Notes: generated by a model not told the origin, from the sequence alone. A stretch of 64,000 nucleotides of DNA from Clostridia bacterium (GCA_910575245.1 CAJTEN010000014.1:1-64000); one strand, 5' to 3'; numbered from the stretch's first letter, positions 37,377-47,676 are shown. Program-made: numbers and translations.

Positions 37377-37415
37377 CAGGATGAACATGTACAAACAGAA
37401 AGGGATCGCGTGGGA

Positions 37416-39188
37416 ATGAATGAAAATATAATTACGAAGCAGTTTGATTTCGTTGTGGCAGGGGGCGGTATGGCAGGTGTGTGTGCCGCCCTGGCTGCGG
37501 CAAGAGAAGGGATCCATACGGCGCTTGTGGAGAGCCGCCCCGTGCTTAGGGGCATGGCGAGTTCCGAACACAGGATGCATATTTGCGGCGCCGATCATCA
37601 TATGTCCAATCCGAACATGAGGGAGACCGGTATTCTGGAAGAAATACTCCTGGAAAATAAGAGAAGAAACCCGGAAATGAATTATCCGGTATTCGATTCT
37701 GTTCTTTGGGAGACCGTGAATTTTCAGGATAATCTGGAATTGTTCCTGAATACTTATATGACGGAAGTACACTGCCAGGCACAGAAGATTACAGAAATTG
37801 TGGCGGAGCAGATGACCACGGAAAAGAGGTATTGTTTCCGCGCACCTTTATTTATGGATGCCACCGGGGACGGGAATCTGGGTGCTAAGGCAGGAGCCGT
37901 CTATCGGATGGGAAGAGAGGCAGAAAGCACTTACGGGGAAAATCTGGCTCCGCAGTCGGAAGATCATGTGACCATGGGCAATTCCGTTATGTTTCTTGCT
38001 ATAGATGCGGGGCATCCGGTGCCCTTTGAGAAACCCTTCTGGGCATATACATACACAGAGGAACAGCTGCGCTTCCGGGATCATGATGATGTCACATCGG
38101 GATATTGGTGGATCGAACTGGGAGGCGGGGAGCACAATACTATTACAGATGCGGAGGACATTCGGGACGATCTTCTGAAGACGGTATTCGGCGTATGGGA
38201 TCATATCAAAAATCAAAAGGGGCATCATGCAGAGAATCTGGATCTGGAATGGGTCAGCTTCCTTCCGGGTAAAAGAGAGAGCCGGAGATTTGTGGGAGAT
38301 TATGTATTGACAGAGAAGGATTGTCTGGAAAATACGGATTTCGAAGACGCAGTGGCCTATGGAGGATGGCCCATGGATATCCACACGGAAGGCGGCATGC
38401 TGAATGAGTCGGATCACCCGACGGTATGGAACAAGGTCAACGGTATCTACAGAATTCCCTACCGGTGTCTATATTCCGTCAATATTGAGAATCTGTTCCT
38501 GGGAGGAAGAGCCATCAGCTGCTCCCATGTCGCGTTTTCCTCCACCAGAGTAATGGCCACTTGTGCCGTGGCAGGCCAGGCGGCAGGTACAGCAGCCGCT
38601 ATGGCGGCCAAGGGAGATCTTTCTCCCAGGCAGGTGCTTACGCATGTGAAAGAGCTGCAGCAGAAACTTCTGAAAGCGGACTGCTATATTCCGGGTATCA
38701 GAAATGAAGACGGGAAAGATCTGGCACGCCGCGCACGGGCTGCCGCTTCTGCGCAGCTGCCGGGATGTGGGGCGGGCCATGTGCTCAACGGGATACCGAG
38801 AACTGTCGGGGATCAGAAAAACTGCTGGAGTGCACCCATAGGAGAAAAGCCGGTTCTTACTCTGAAGTGGGAGGAAGAAATCATGCCTGCCCAGATCAGG
38901 CTCCTTCTCGACTCGAATCTGAGCAGGGAGATTACGCCTTCCATTAACCGCGGGGTCCTGGCCCGGCAGGTGAAGGGAACCCCGCCGGAACTGCTGCGGG
39001 AATTTAAGCTTCTTTTCTGCAGGAAAGGAGAGATTCTGGAAGAGATGGCATGTGAAAGCAGAGGGCAGCGTCTTCAGGTGATACAGGTAGAAGGCGAACC
39101 GGTGGTGGATGAGATCAGGCTCATTCCGGTCAGTACCTATGGCAGTGAGAACGCTGTGGTGTTTGAAGTGCGGGTGTATGGGGAATAG
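37416..39188 (+). CDS. FAD-dependent oxidoreductase 2 with C-terminal beta-sandwich
   Basis: About 590 residues from MNENIITKQFDFVV, with AAAGGGA upstream; the longer ORF start at 37368 lies in the MITE end and is not likely original. FAD motif FVVAGGGMAGVCAALAAAREG, RGMASSEHRMHICGADHHM, second motif LFMDATGDGNLGAKAG, C-terminal FAD site LFLGGRAISCSHVAFSSTRVMATCAVAGQAAGTAAA. The last 120 residues look like a galactose-binding-type beta-sandwich (ends VVFEVRVYGE), so the enzyme may act on a glycan or glycoside. Paralogue of the preceding gene with conserved core but separate tail. Confidence 0.87.
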   Translation: MNENIITKQFDFVVAGGGMAGVCAALAAAREGIHTALVESRPVLRGMASSEHRMHICGADHHMSNPNMRETGILEEILLENKRRNPEMNYPVFDSVLWETVNFQDNLELFLNTYMTEVHCQAQKITEIVAEQMTTEKRYCFRAPLFMDATGDGNLGAKAGAVYRMGREAESTYGENLAPQSEDHVTMGNSVMFLAIDAGHPVPFEKPFWAYTYTEEQLRFRDHDDVTSGYWWIELGGGEHNTITDAEDIRDDLLKTVFGVWDHIKNQKGHHAENLDLEWVSFLPGKRESRRFVGDYVLTEKDCLENTDFEDAVAYGGWPMDIHTEGGMLNESDHPTVWNKVNGIYRIPYRCLYSVNIENLFLGGRAISCSHVAFSSTRVMATCAVAGQAAGTAAAMAAKGDLSPRQVLTHVKELQQKLLKADCYIPGIRNEDGKDLARRARAAASAQLPGCGAGHVLNGIPRTVGDQKNCWSAPIGEKPVLTLKWEEEIMPAQIRLLLDSNLSREITPSINRGVLARQVKGTPPELLREFKLLFCRKGEILEEMACESRGQRLQVIQVEGEPVVDEIRLIPVSTYGSENAVVFEVRVYGE

Positions 39189-39201
39189 AAAAGGAATTTT
39201 G

Positions 39202-39343
39202 GTAACAGTTCATCCTTCGGCTTCCCTGTTACGGAATCTGCCCATTCCAAGTCGCCTGCGGCGAGGAAAGATTCCTTCCTGGCTAAATTTATGCGTTCTC
39301 ACGGACTTCGCAGTAAATGCAAAGTCCTGGGCTGAACTGCTAC
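39202..39343. mobile_element. Family B MITE-like element (142 bp), 11-bp direct repeats
   Basis: Ends GTAACAGTTCA and TGAACTGCTAC are inverted repeats. The undecamer AAGGAATTTTG stands directly on both sides (39191-39201 and 39344-39354), as expected of a target duplication. Interior hairpins include GGACTTCG/CAAAGTCC-type pairing. No reading frame. Confidence 0.8.
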
Positions 39344-39520
39344 AAGGAATTTTGTACTTTTTTGTATTTTCTTTTAGAGAATTGAGTGATACAATAAGAC
39401 TGTGATTAGGGGAGTTCAGACGTAACACAGCTCTTTGTTGCCTGCTCTGAACATTTTCCAGGACGTATTACATTTTTAACTCAATTCTATACTATGGCAG
39501 AATACAAGGAGGGAACAAGT

Positions 39521-40816
39521 ATGTTTGAAAAACTGAACAAGTATCGGATCCAGGAGCGCTTGATGCGTGCCTTTATGATGGCGGTGGGGATTCCGATAGC
39601 GGCAACGGTACTGGTGTTGATATTTTTGATTGTGGTGGCGGTAGAGGCTTCCGGGACAACCAAGGCTTTGGCAGGTATTACTATGGTATTTACGGTTGTG
39701 CTGGTAATCGCTATTATTACAGCGATTACGGTATCCATTCGTTTGGCGAGAACCATGGCGGATGATATATCTGTTCCGTTAGGCCAATTGAAAGACCGTC
39801 TGGTTGCGTTTTCCAAAGGCAACCTTACCGATCCGTTTCCGGAACTGGAGAGGGATGATGAGATTGCTGAGATTATGCAGTCTTCCAGTGAGATGGCAGA
39901 GAGGATGAAATTCGTCCTTTTGGATATCAATTACTTATTGGGTGAGATGGCGGATTGCAATTATAACGTTGTATCAAAGGACCGTTCCAAGTATACAGGG
40001 GAGTTCGGCCAGACGCTTAATTCCATGCGGCAGATGAAAGATAATATGGTAACTGCACTCCGCGATATCGGAGAATCTTCGGCACAGGTTTCGGCCGGTT
40101 CCGGTAATCTTGCAGACAGTGCCCAGAGCCTTGCCGAGGGTGCTACCGAGCAGGCAGGCGCGGTGGAGGAGCTTCATGCGACGATCACTACGATTTCCGA
40201 TGCGGCCAAGTCGGCGGCAGCAACTGCGGAGGAGGCTTACCAGCGCTCTCAGCGGTATGCCAGCCTGGCGGATAAGAGCAGCGAGGATATGAAGGAAATG
40301 GTAGAGGCTATGGGCCGCATTAATGAAACTTCGCAGAAGATCGGAAACATCATTTCCGAGATTGAGAATATCGCATCCCAGACGAACCTGCTTTCCTTGA
40401 ATGCATCTATCGAGGCGGCAAGGGCAGGCGAGGCCGGACGTGGTTTCGCGGTCGTGGCAGATCAGATCAGGCAGCTGGCGGAACAGAGCAGCAAGTCCGC
40501 TGTGGATACCAGAACGTTGATCGAGGGCGCTATGCAGGAGATTGATAACGGTAATAAAGTGGCTGACCGTGCAGTGGCTTCCATTGAGACGGTAGTAGAA
40601 GGAATCGGAAAGCTGACTGACGCTTCCCAGGAGCTGAGCACTGTTTCTGCAAATCAGGCGGCTACGCTGCAGGAAGCGGAAGATGGTGTGAACCAGATCT
40701 CGGATGTGGTTCAGACGAATGCGGCAGTTGCACAGCAGTCTTCGGCAACCAGCCAGCAGTTATCGGCGCAGGCAGCCGTTTTAGACGGATTGATTGCCAG
40801 ATTCGAACTGCCCTGA
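39521..40816 (+). CDS. Methyl-accepting chemotaxis protein without large sensor domain
   Basis: 431 residues from MFEKLNKYR behind GGAGGGAACAAGT; the ORF start at 39494 lacks a site. Two adjacent membrane helices (about residues 20-45 and 50-75) with almost no extracellular loop, then a HAMP domain and a full signalling domain with the conserved tip [27 protein letters not shown]. Without an external ligand domain it must sense a membrane or cytoplasmic signal, or act with a partner. Monocistronic between repeats and a terminator. Confidence 0.9.
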   Translation: MFEKLNKYRIQERLMRAFMMAVGIPIAATVLVLIFLIVVAVEASGTTKALAGITMVFTVVLVIAIITAITVSIRLARTMADDISVPLGQLKDRLVAFSKGNLTDPFPELERDDEIAEIMQSSSEMAERMKFVLLDINYLLGEMADCNYNVVSKDRSKYTGEFGQTLNSMRQMKDNMVTALRDIGESSAQVSAGSGNLADSAQSLAEGATEQAGAVEELHATITTISDAAKSAAATAEEAYQRSQRYASLADKSSEDMKEMVEAMGRINETSQKIGNIISEIENIASQTNLLSLNASIEAARAGEAGRGFAVVADQIRQLAEQSSKSAVDTRTLIEGAMQEIDNGNKVADRAVASIETVVEGIGKLTDASQELSTVSANQAATLQEAEDGVNQISDVVQTNAAVAQQSSATSQQLSAQAAVLDGLIARFELP

Positions 40817-40844
40817 GTTGGCTGTGGTAATTGACATAAAAAGT

Positions 40845-40885
40845 AACAAGGAGCCTCTGTAAGATACAGGGCTCCTTGTTTTATA
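40845..40885. terminator. Bidirectional terminator between the chemotaxis gene and pyrG
   Basis: AACAAGGAGCC (40845-40855) pairs perfectly with GGCTCCTTGTT (40870-40880). T-rich sequence follows on the plus strand and ACTTTTTATG on the minus strand. Confidence 0.85.
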
Positions 40886-40904
40886 TACTGCTTTCCCGGC
40901 AGAA

Positions 40905-42530
40905 TCAGTTGTGATGATGCTTATATGCGAGAGCTGCCTCAACGAATCCCTTAAACAAAGGATGCGGCCTGTTGGGCCTGGATTTCAGTTCCGGGTGCGC
41001 CTGCGTTGCTATGAAGAAGGGATGCTGCGGCAGTTCACACATTTCCACGATACGGCCGTCCGGTGACAGGCCGACGAGCTTCATGCCGTTCTCTGTAAGC
41101 ATGGCACGGAAATCATTGTTGACTTCGTAACGGTGCCTGTGCCTTTCATGGATTGTCTCTTCACCATACAATGCATAGGCTTTCGAAGCCTTGTCCAAGA
41201 CACAGGGATAGGAACCAAGACGCAGGGTACCTCCGATATCCTCCACGCCGTTCTGGTCCGGCATCAGGGCGATGACAGGATGCGTTGTGGAAGGGTTTAA
41301 TTCTATACTGTGTGCGTCATTGAAGGAAAGAACATTTCTTGCAAATTCCACAATCGCCAGCTGCATGCCAAGACAGAGGCCAAGGAACGGAATCTCATTG
41401 GTTCTGGCGTAGGTGATGGCATGAATTTTGCCCTCGATGCCTCTGTCGCCGAAACCGCCTGGAACCAATACACCGTTGACCCCGTCTAACAGTTCGCTGA
41501 CATTGTCCGCAGTCACCGTCTCAGAATCCACCCAGCGGATATTTACCACACAGTGATTGGAAATGCCGCCGTGTTTCAAAGCCTCCACAACGCTGATGTA
41601 GGCATCGTGAAGCTGGGTATATTTACCTACAAGGGCGACAGTCACTTCATCTGTAGGACTTCTGAGAGATTCCACCATGGCCGTCCAATCTGTCAGATCA
41701 GGTTCAGGACATTCCAGTTTCAGGCAATCGCACGCCACCTGAGCCAGATGTTCCTGCTCCATTGCGAGGGGAGCTTCATATAAATGTTCCACATCAAGAT
41801 TCTGCAATACCCGGTTGCTGGGAACATTACAGAATAAGGCGATTTTATCTTTCAATCCCTGGTCTAAAGGATGCTCGCTGCGGCATACGATGATATCCGG
41901 CTGGATTCCCATGCCCTGAAGCTCTTTGACACTGGCCTGGGTGGGCTTGGTTTTCATTTCCTGAGAAGCGCGCAGGTAAGGAATCAGTGTGACATGGATC
42001 AGGATCGCATTGTCACGTCCGATTTCATGCTGGAACTGACGGATGGACTCCAGGAAAGGCTGGCTTTCGATATCTCCTACCGTGCCGCCCACCTCAATAA
42101 TGGCAATTCTGGTATCCTTGTCGGTAAAATTACGGTAGAAGCGGCTCTTGATCTCATTTGTAATATGGGGGATGACCTGTACTGTGCCGCCGCCGTAATC
42201 ACCGCGCCGCTCCTTCTGCAGTACGGACCAGTAGACCTTACCGGTGGTTACGTTGGAATTCTTGTCCAGATTCTCGTCGATGAAACGTTCATAGTGCCCA
42301 AGATCAAGGTCGGTCTCCGTTCCGTCTTCCGTGACGAATACCTCGCCGTGCTGAATCGGGTTCATCGTGCCGGGGTCAATATTGATATACGGGTCGAATT
42401 TCTGCATCGTGACTTTATAGCCCCGTGCTTTCAGTAATCTTCCCAGAGAAGCAGCCGTGATACCCTTGCCGAGACCGGATACGACGCCGCCTGTTACGAA
42501 TACATATTTTACTGCCATTCTTTTATCCAT
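40905..42530 (-). CDS. pyrG: CTP synthase
   Basis: 541 residues, full length. N-terminal amidoligase domain: [22 protein letters not shown] (P-loop) and [21 protein letters not shown]-terminal class I glutaminase: oxyanion [16 protein letters not shown], nucleophile Cys in [15 protein letters not shown], and the His-Glu pair near [20 protein letters not shown]. Converts UTP to CTP with glutamine and ATP. Start at 42530 or at the ATG four codons later; AGAAAGG serves either imperfectly. Codes for a single-gene transcript between a terminator and the ftsH promoters. Confidence 0.97.
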   Translation of the reverse strand: MDKRMAVKYVFVTGGVVSGLGKGITAASLGRLLKARGYKVTMQKFDPYINIDPGTMNPIQHGEVFVTEDGTETDLDLGHYERFIDENLDKNSNVTTGKVYWSVLQKERRGDYGGGTVQVIPHITNEIKSRFYRNFTDKDTRIAIIEVGGTVGDIESQPFLESIRQFQHEIGRDNAILIHVTLIPYLRASQEMKTKPTQASVKELQGMGIQPDIIVCRSEHPLDQGLKDKIALFCNVPSNRVLQNLDVEHLYEAPLAMEQEHLAQVACDCLKLECPEPDLTDWTAMVESLRSPTDEVTVALVGKYTQLHDAYISVVEALKHGGISNHCVVNIRWVDSETVTADNVSELLDGVNGVLVPGGFGDRGIEGKIHAITYARTNEIPFLGLCLGMQLAIVEFARNVLSFNDAHSIELNPSTTHPVIALMPDQNGVEDIGGTLRLGSYPCVLDKASKAYALYGEETIHERHRHRYEVNNDFRAMLTENGMKLVGLSPDGRIVEMCELPQHPFFIATQAHPELKSRPNRPHPLFKGFVEAALAYKHHHN

Positions 42531-42671
42531 GCCTTTCTGTGTGAATCTGTAAATTATTATTCTGCAGTGAACGATTAAGATTTAGTTTATCCGAAAACAA
42601 AATATGAAACCATTATACAATGGAAGGAACAGAAAAATCTACTGGTAAGTTAAACTTTTTTAGGATAAACC

Positions 42672-42767
42672 TTGCTAAAAATGTAAATAAACTTTATAAT
42701 TCTTTAATACTTGTGTCCGTAAATTCATAATTCCCTTATTGATTTATGATTGAGCCTTTTTTATAAT
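42672..42767 (+). promoter_or_regulatory. Two tandem sigma-A promoters of ftsH
   Basis: P1: TTGCTA (42672-42677), 17 bases, TATAAT (42695-42700). P2: TTGATT (42739-42744), 17 bases, TATAAT (42762-42767). Both have perfect -10 boxes and ideal spacing. They leave leaders of about 375 and 310 nt. Confidence 0.7.
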
Positions 42768-42798
42768 ATACATGATGGCAATGAGCAGTGCGAAAATG

Positions 42799-43046
42799 TA
42801 AGATTACAAAAGGACTGCCAGCAGGCCATTTTGTAAGATTGCATTTTCATAGGGCGAAGCCCGTGAGCGAGATGGAGCAAAGCGGAATCGAGCGGGCACT
42901 GCGGGGTAGTGGGCGAGAAAGCCTAAGATTACAAAAGGACTGCCAGCAGGCCATTTTGTAAGATTGCATTTTCATAGGGCGAAGCCCGTGAGCGAGATGG
43001 AGCAAAGCGGAATCGAGCGGGCACTGCGGGGCAGTGGCAGAGAAGG
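42799..43046 (+). repeat. Tandem 125-bp duplication in the ftsH leader
   Basis: Unit 1 (42799-42923) and unit 2 (42924-about 43046) both read TAAGATTACAAAAGGACTGC ... ATAGGGCGAAGCCCGTGAGC ... GCGGAATCGAGCGGGCACTG and are almost identical until the last 20 bases. Each can fold (GCCCG/CGGGC; GGACTGCC around CAGCAGG). Downstream of both promoters, so transcribed. Confidence 0.9.
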
Positions 43047-43083
43047 TCCAATAAAGTGTAAAAATAGAAAGTGAGGATTCCTC

Positions 43084-45633
43084 ATGAATGATAATTTAAA
43101 TCAGTATGATGGCAGCCATGGTCCAGGCGGCCAAGGCAATAACGGCGGGCCAAACGGCCCGGGGGGTCCGGGCGGTCCGGGCCAAAACGGTGGCGATCCG
43201 CGTAAGCAGAGTTTGATTATGCTTGCTGTGGCGGCAATTGTCACACTTTTATGCATCAGTCTCTTCATGAAAATGATGACCGGCGCTACCAATCAGGAGA
43301 TTACCTATAATGCTTTTATCGATATGATTGAGAATGGGCAGATAGAGAGCGTTACGGTAGAATCCGACAGAGTTGTCATTTATCCGAAACAGGCGGAGTC
43401 GAAGTTTCCGTTCGCATATGGATACAACCTTGGAACCATGACTTACTATACGGGTAAAATGGAAGACGATGACACCTTGACAAAGCGTCTGCTTGCCAAG
43501 GACATAGAGATCAAGAAGCCGACTTCCGACAGTTCCAGCATCATTATGACGGTGCTTCTTTACTATGTACTGCCGATTCTGCTGATGTGGGGGCTTATGA
43601 GTTTGTTGTTCCGCCGTATGGGCGGCAAAGGCGGACCCATGGGTGTAGGTAAGAGCACCGCCAAGGCTTATGTACAGAAGGAAACGGGAATTACCTTTAA
43701 GGATGTGGCAGGGGAAGATGAAGCGAAGGAATCATTGGTCGAGGTCGTGGATTTCCTGCACAATCCCGGTAAGTATGCCAAGATTGGCGCCAGACTGCCT
43801 AAGGGCGCGCTTCTGGTGGGACCGCCCGGTACTGGTAAGACACTGCTTGCCAAGGCCGTGGCAGGAGAGGCGCATGTGCCGTTTTTCTCACTGTCCGGTT
43901 CGGATTTTATAGAATTGTATGTAGGTGTGGGCGCCTCCCGCGTTCGTGATCTGTTCAAGGAAGCGGAGAAGAATGCCCCCTGTATCGTATTTATAGATGA
44001 GATAGATGCCATCGGCAGAAGCAGGGATTCGAAGTATGGCGGCGGTAACGAAGAGAGAGAACAGACGCTGAATCAGCTGCTGTCCGAGATGGATGGGTTT
44101 GACGGTAAGAAGGGTATTATTATTCTGGCTGCTACCAACAGACCGGAGATTTTGGACAAGGCGCTTCTCCGTCCGGGACGTTTTGACAGAAGAATTATCG
44201 TAGATAAGCCGGATTTAAAGGGCCGTGTGGAAATTCTGAAAGTGCATGCCAAGGATGTGCGGATGGATGAAACGGTGGATCTGAACGAGATCGCGCTGGC
44301 AACCTCCGGAGCGGTCGGTTCCGATCTGGCGAATATGATCAACGAGGCGGCGATCAACGCGGTCAAGACAGGCAGAGAATATGTCAATCAGAAGGATCTG
44401 TTCGATGCAGTAGAACAGGTACTTGTAGGGAAAGAGAAGAAAGACCGCATCATGAGCAAGGAGGAGCGTAAGATTGTTTCCTATCATGAGGTGGGGCATG
44501 CGCTGATCAGCGCATTACAGAAGAATTCGGAGCCGGTGCAGAAGATTACCATTGTACCCAGAACCATGGGCGCACTGGGTTATGTTATGCATGTGCCGGA
44601 GGAGGAGAAATACCTGAATACGGAGGCAGAACTGAGAGACCGTCTGGTCGGCCTGTTGGGCGGCCGTGCGGCGGAGGAGATCGTCTTCGATACTGTTACG
44701 ACAGGGGCGGCTAATGACATTGAGCAGGCTACCAGTATTGCCCGTAATATGATTACCCGTTTCGGTATGAGCAAGAAGTTCGGGCTTATGGGACTGGCGA
44801 CGGTAGAGAGCCAGTATCTGGACGGCAGAGCTTCCTTGACCTGCTCCGATGTGACGGCGGCAGATATTGACACAGAAGTCATGAAGATGCTGCGTGACAG
44901 TTACAAACAGGCGAAGAAGCTGCTGAAAGAGAACCGTGAGATTATGGATAAGCTGGCAGCACATCTGATTGAGAAAGAGACGATTACCGGCAAGGAATTC
45001 ATGAAGATCTACCGCAAGGAGAAAGGGCTGCCGGAGCCTGAGGAAGAAGAATCGGAAGGAAGTAAGGAGAAAAGGGGAGAACCGGCATCGGACACAAATC
45101 CAGCGCCAAATGGAAATTCATCCCAAGATCAGTTGATGCCCGGACAGAATTCATCTCAGAGCCAGCCGCCAATGGAAAATCAGAATGCCGGACCGAGCTG
45201 GTCGGCGCCAGGCGGGAATTTTCAGCAGAATCAGCCGATATCCGGTCAGAATTTTGCACAGAGATATCCGATGCAAGGGGAGTCCTTGCAGAATCCGGAT
45301 CCACAGCAGCGTCGGCCGATGCCTGGACAGAATCCATCTCAGGGCCAACCGAATCAGGAAACGATTCCATTTCAGGGCCAGCCAAACCAGGCGCAGAATC
45401 AGTCTCAGGATCGGCCGGTTCAGGAACGGAATTCATTTCAGAGAGAGCCACAGAAGGGGCAGGATTTATCCCAGGGGCAGTTAATGCAGGGACAGAATCC
45501 GTCTCAGGGACAAACTCCCGGGTCAGATCAGGCGGCATCGGAACAGCCGTGGACACCGCCGCACCAGCCGCGTCCGGAGAATCGGGGTGTATTTTCCCAG
45601 GCACCGGAGCCGCGGGATGACAATAAACGCTGA
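43084..45633 (+). CDS. ftsH: ATP-dependent zinc metalloprotease FtsH with long disordered tail
   Basis: 849 residues, about 200 more than usual. An N-terminal Gly/Pro/Asn-rich stretch (about 9-40) precedes the first membrane helix (45-63); the second is at about 152-172. AAA domain: Walker A GPPGTGKT (246-253), Walker B CIVFIDEIDAIG, second region of homology ATNRPEILDKALLRPGRFDR. Peptidase: HEVGH (H468, E469, H472). Residues about 650-849 are Gln/Asn/Pro/Ser-rich with repeats of the kind GQNPSQGQP. FtsH removes misassembled membrane proteins and regulators. GTGAGGATTCCTC precedes the ATG. Confidence 0.96.
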   Translation: MNDNLNQYDGSHGPGGQGNNGGPNGPGGPGGPGQNGGDPRKQSLIMLAVAAIVTLLCISLFMKMMTGATNQEITYNAFIDMIENGQIESVTVESDRVVIYPKQAESKFPFAYGYNLGTMTYYTGKMEDDDTLTKRLLAKDIEIKKPTSDSSSIIMTVLLYYVLPILLMWGLMSLLFRRMGGKGGPMGVGKSTAKAYVQKETGITFKDVAGEDEAKESLVEVVDFLHNPGKYAKIGARLPKGALLVGPPGTGKTLLAKAVAGEAHVPFFSLSGSDFIELYVGVGASRVRDLFKEAEKNAPCIVFIDEIDAIGRSRDSKYGGGNEEREQTLNQLLSEMDGFDGKKGIIILAATNRPEILDKALLRPGRFDRRIIVDKPDLKGRVEILKVHAKDVRMDETVDLNEIALATSGAVGSDLANMINEAAINAVKTGREYVNQKDLFDAVEQVLVGKEKKDRIMSKEERKIVSYHEVGHALISALQKNSEPVQKITIVPRTMGALGYVMHVPEEEKYLNTEAELRDRLVGLLGGRAAEEIVFDTVTTGAANDIEQATSIARNMITRFGMSKKFGLMGLATVESQYLDGRASLTCSDVTAADIDTEVMKMLRDSYKQAKKLLKENREIMDKLAAHLIEKETITGKEFMKIYRKEKGLPEPEEEESEGSKEKRGEPASDTNPAPNGNSSQDQLMPGQNSSQSQPPMENQNAGPSWSAPGGNFQQNQPISGQNFAQRYPMQGESLQNPDPQQRRPMPGQNPSQGQPNQETIPFQGQPNQAQNQSQDRPVQERNSFQREPQKGQDLSQGQLMQGQNPSQGQTPGSDQAASEQPWTPPHQPRPENRGVFSQAPEPRDDNKR

Positions 45634-45642
45634 AATAACAAG

Positions 45643-45679
45643 AGGCAAAGTCATAGCAGTACTGACTTTGCCTTATTTT
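45643..45679 (+). terminator. ftsH terminator
   Basis: AGGCAAAGTCA (45643-45653) pairs with TGACTTTGCCT (45663-45673), followed by TATTTTC. Confidence 0.85.
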
Positions 45680-45743
45680 CAGTATAAAATCTACGCAGTG
45701 TTTTTTGATACAGATGAAACATTAATGACAGAGGAATCCATCC

Positions 45744-47642
45744 ATGTTTGATTTTGACGAAGAATTGAAGAAACTCCCGAATTCGCCCGGCGTATATCTT
45801 ATGCACGATGCGGGAGATACTATTATCTATGTGGGAAAGGCTGTGAATCTGCACAATCGCGTCCGCTCCTATTTCCGAAAGATTGTGGGAAGAGGGCCGC
45901 AGATCGACAAGATGGTACAGCAGATTGCCCGGTTTGAATATATTGTGACAGACTCTGAACTGGAAGCGCTGGTATTGGAGAATAATCTGATCAAGGAGTA
46001 TAGTCCGAAATATAACACAATGCTTAAGGATGATAAGACTTATCCTTATATCAAGGTGACGATGGGGGAAGAGTATCCCCGGATCCTTTTCTCCAGAGAG
46101 ATGAAGAAGGACCGCTCCAAGTACTTCGGGCCTTATACAAGCGCGGCGGCAGTCAAGGATACGATTGACCTGATGAATAAGCTGTACCAGTTAAAGACAT
46201 GTAACAGGCGGCTGCCCCGGGATATCGGACTTGAGAGACCCTGCCTGAATTATCATATCAAGCAGTGTATGGCTCCCTGTCAGGGATATGTCAGTAAGGA
46301 AGAGTATCGTGGCCGGGTAGAGCAGGCACTGGATTTTCTGAACGGTAACTATAAGCCGCTTTTAAAGGAACTTGAAGAAAAAATGGGGCAGGCATCGGAA
46401 AATCTGGAATTCGAAGATGCGATCCGTTACCGGGATCTGTATAACAGTGTCAGGAGTGTGGCGCAGAAGCAGAAGATCACGGACAGCGGCGGGGAGGACA
46501 AGGATATTCTGGCACTTGCGAAGGATGAGACAGATGCCGTTGTGCAGGTCTTCTTTGTGAGGGATGGTAAGCTGATCGGCAGGGAGCATTTCTATATGAC
46601 TCATGTGGAGGGCTATGACACCGCGCAGATCCTGTTGGATTTCGTGAAGCAGTTCTATGCGGGAACACCCTATATTCCGCGGGAGTTGATGCTGCAGGAG
46701 GAGATTGCGGATGTTGAGATTCTGGAGAAGTGGCTGACCGGACGTAAGGGAGGCAGGGTCTATATCCGTGTGCCGAAGAAAGGTGCGAAAGAAAAGCTGG
46801 TGGAGCTGGCAGCACAGAATGCACACCTTGTCTTGAGCCAGGATAAGGAGCGGATCAAGCGTGAGGAGGGCAGGACTATCGGTGCGGTGAGGGAGATTGC
46901 AGCGCTGCTTGAGTTAGAGCATATCAGCCGTATGGAGGCATTTGATATATCCAATATCAGCGGGTTTGCCAACGTGGGCTCCATGGTAGTGTTCGAGAGA
47001 GGGAAAGCAAAGCGCAGTGACTACCGTAAGTTCCGCATCCAGTCGGTATCCGGGCCGGATGATTATGCGTGTATGAAGGAAGTGCTGACCAGGCGGTTTA
47101 TACACGGCATGGAGGAGAAAGAGGAACTGAACCGTAAAGAGATTAACCATGCGTTCGGAAGTTTTACGAAATTCCCGGATCTGCTGCTGATGGACGGCGG
47201 TAAGGGACAGGTCAACATTGCGCTGCAGGTGCTGGAGGAGCTGCATCTGGATATACCGGTCTGCGGAATGGTCAAGGATGACAATCATCGGACCAGGGGG
47301 CTGTATTATCAGAATGTGGAGATTCCCATAGACACTCACTCGGAAGGATTCAAGCTGATTACGCGGATCCAGGATGAGGCACACCGCTTCGCCATAGAAT
47401 ATCATAGGTCTCTGCGCTCCAAAGCACAGGTAAAGTCCGTGCTGGACGAGATACCGGGAGTAGGGCCGGCAAGGCGCAAGGCACTGATGCGGCATTTCGG
47501 TTCCATCCAGGAAGTTCGGGAAGCGACAGTGGAACAGCTGTGCGAAGTGCAGGAGATACCGGAGCATATCGGACGGCAAATATATGAATTCTTCCGGGCG
47601 GATCCGGACAGCCCGGATCAGGGAGAGGAAAAGGGTAATTGA
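45744..47642 (+). CDS. uvrC: UvrABC excinuclease subunit C
   Basis: 632 residues. GIY-YIG nuclease domain at the N-terminus ([23 protein letters not shown]), UVR domain near 200-235, UvrC RNase H-like domain ([44 protein letters not shown]) and C-terminal helix-hairpin-helix pair ([21 protein letters not shown]). Makes the dual incision in nucleotide excision repair. Start ATG after GAGGAATCCATCC. Confidence 0.97.
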   Translation: MFDFDEELKKLPNSPGVYLMHDAGDTIIYVGKAVNLHNRVRSYFRKIVGRGPQIDKMVQQIARFEYIVTDSELEALVLENNLIKEYSPKYNTMLKDDKTYPYIKVTMGEEYPRILFSREMKKDRSKYFGPYTSAAAVKDTIDLMNKLYQLKTCNRRLPRDIGLERPCLNYHIKQCMAPCQGYVSKEEYRGRVEQALDFLNGNYKPLLKELEEKMGQASENLEFEDAIRYRDLYNSVRSVAQKQKITDSGGEDKDILALAKDETDAVVQVFFVRDGKLIGREHFYMTHVEGYDTAQILLDFVKQFYAGTPYIPRELMLQEEIADVEILEKWLTGRKGGRVYIRVPKKGAKEKLVELAAQNAHLVLSQDKERIKREEGRTIGAVREIAALLELEHISRMEAFDISNISGFANVGSMVVFERGKAKRSDYRKFRIQSVSGPDDYACMKEVLTRRFIHGMEEKEELNRKEINHAFGSFTKFPDLLLMDGGKGQVNIALQVLEELHLDIPVCGMVKDDNHRTRGLYYQNVEIPIDTHSEGFKLITRIQDEAHRFAIEYHRSLRSKAQVKSVLDEIPGVGPARRKALMRHFGSIQEVREATVEQLCEVQEIPEHIGRQIYEFFRADPDSPDQGEEKGN

Positions 47643-47676
47643 TATCAACTTTCTTGTATGCTACAATAAGACATGA

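Noticed and set aside
42799..43046. CRISPR-like tandem repeat
   Set aside because: Only two adjacent 125-bp units without spacers, and no cas genes in the window.
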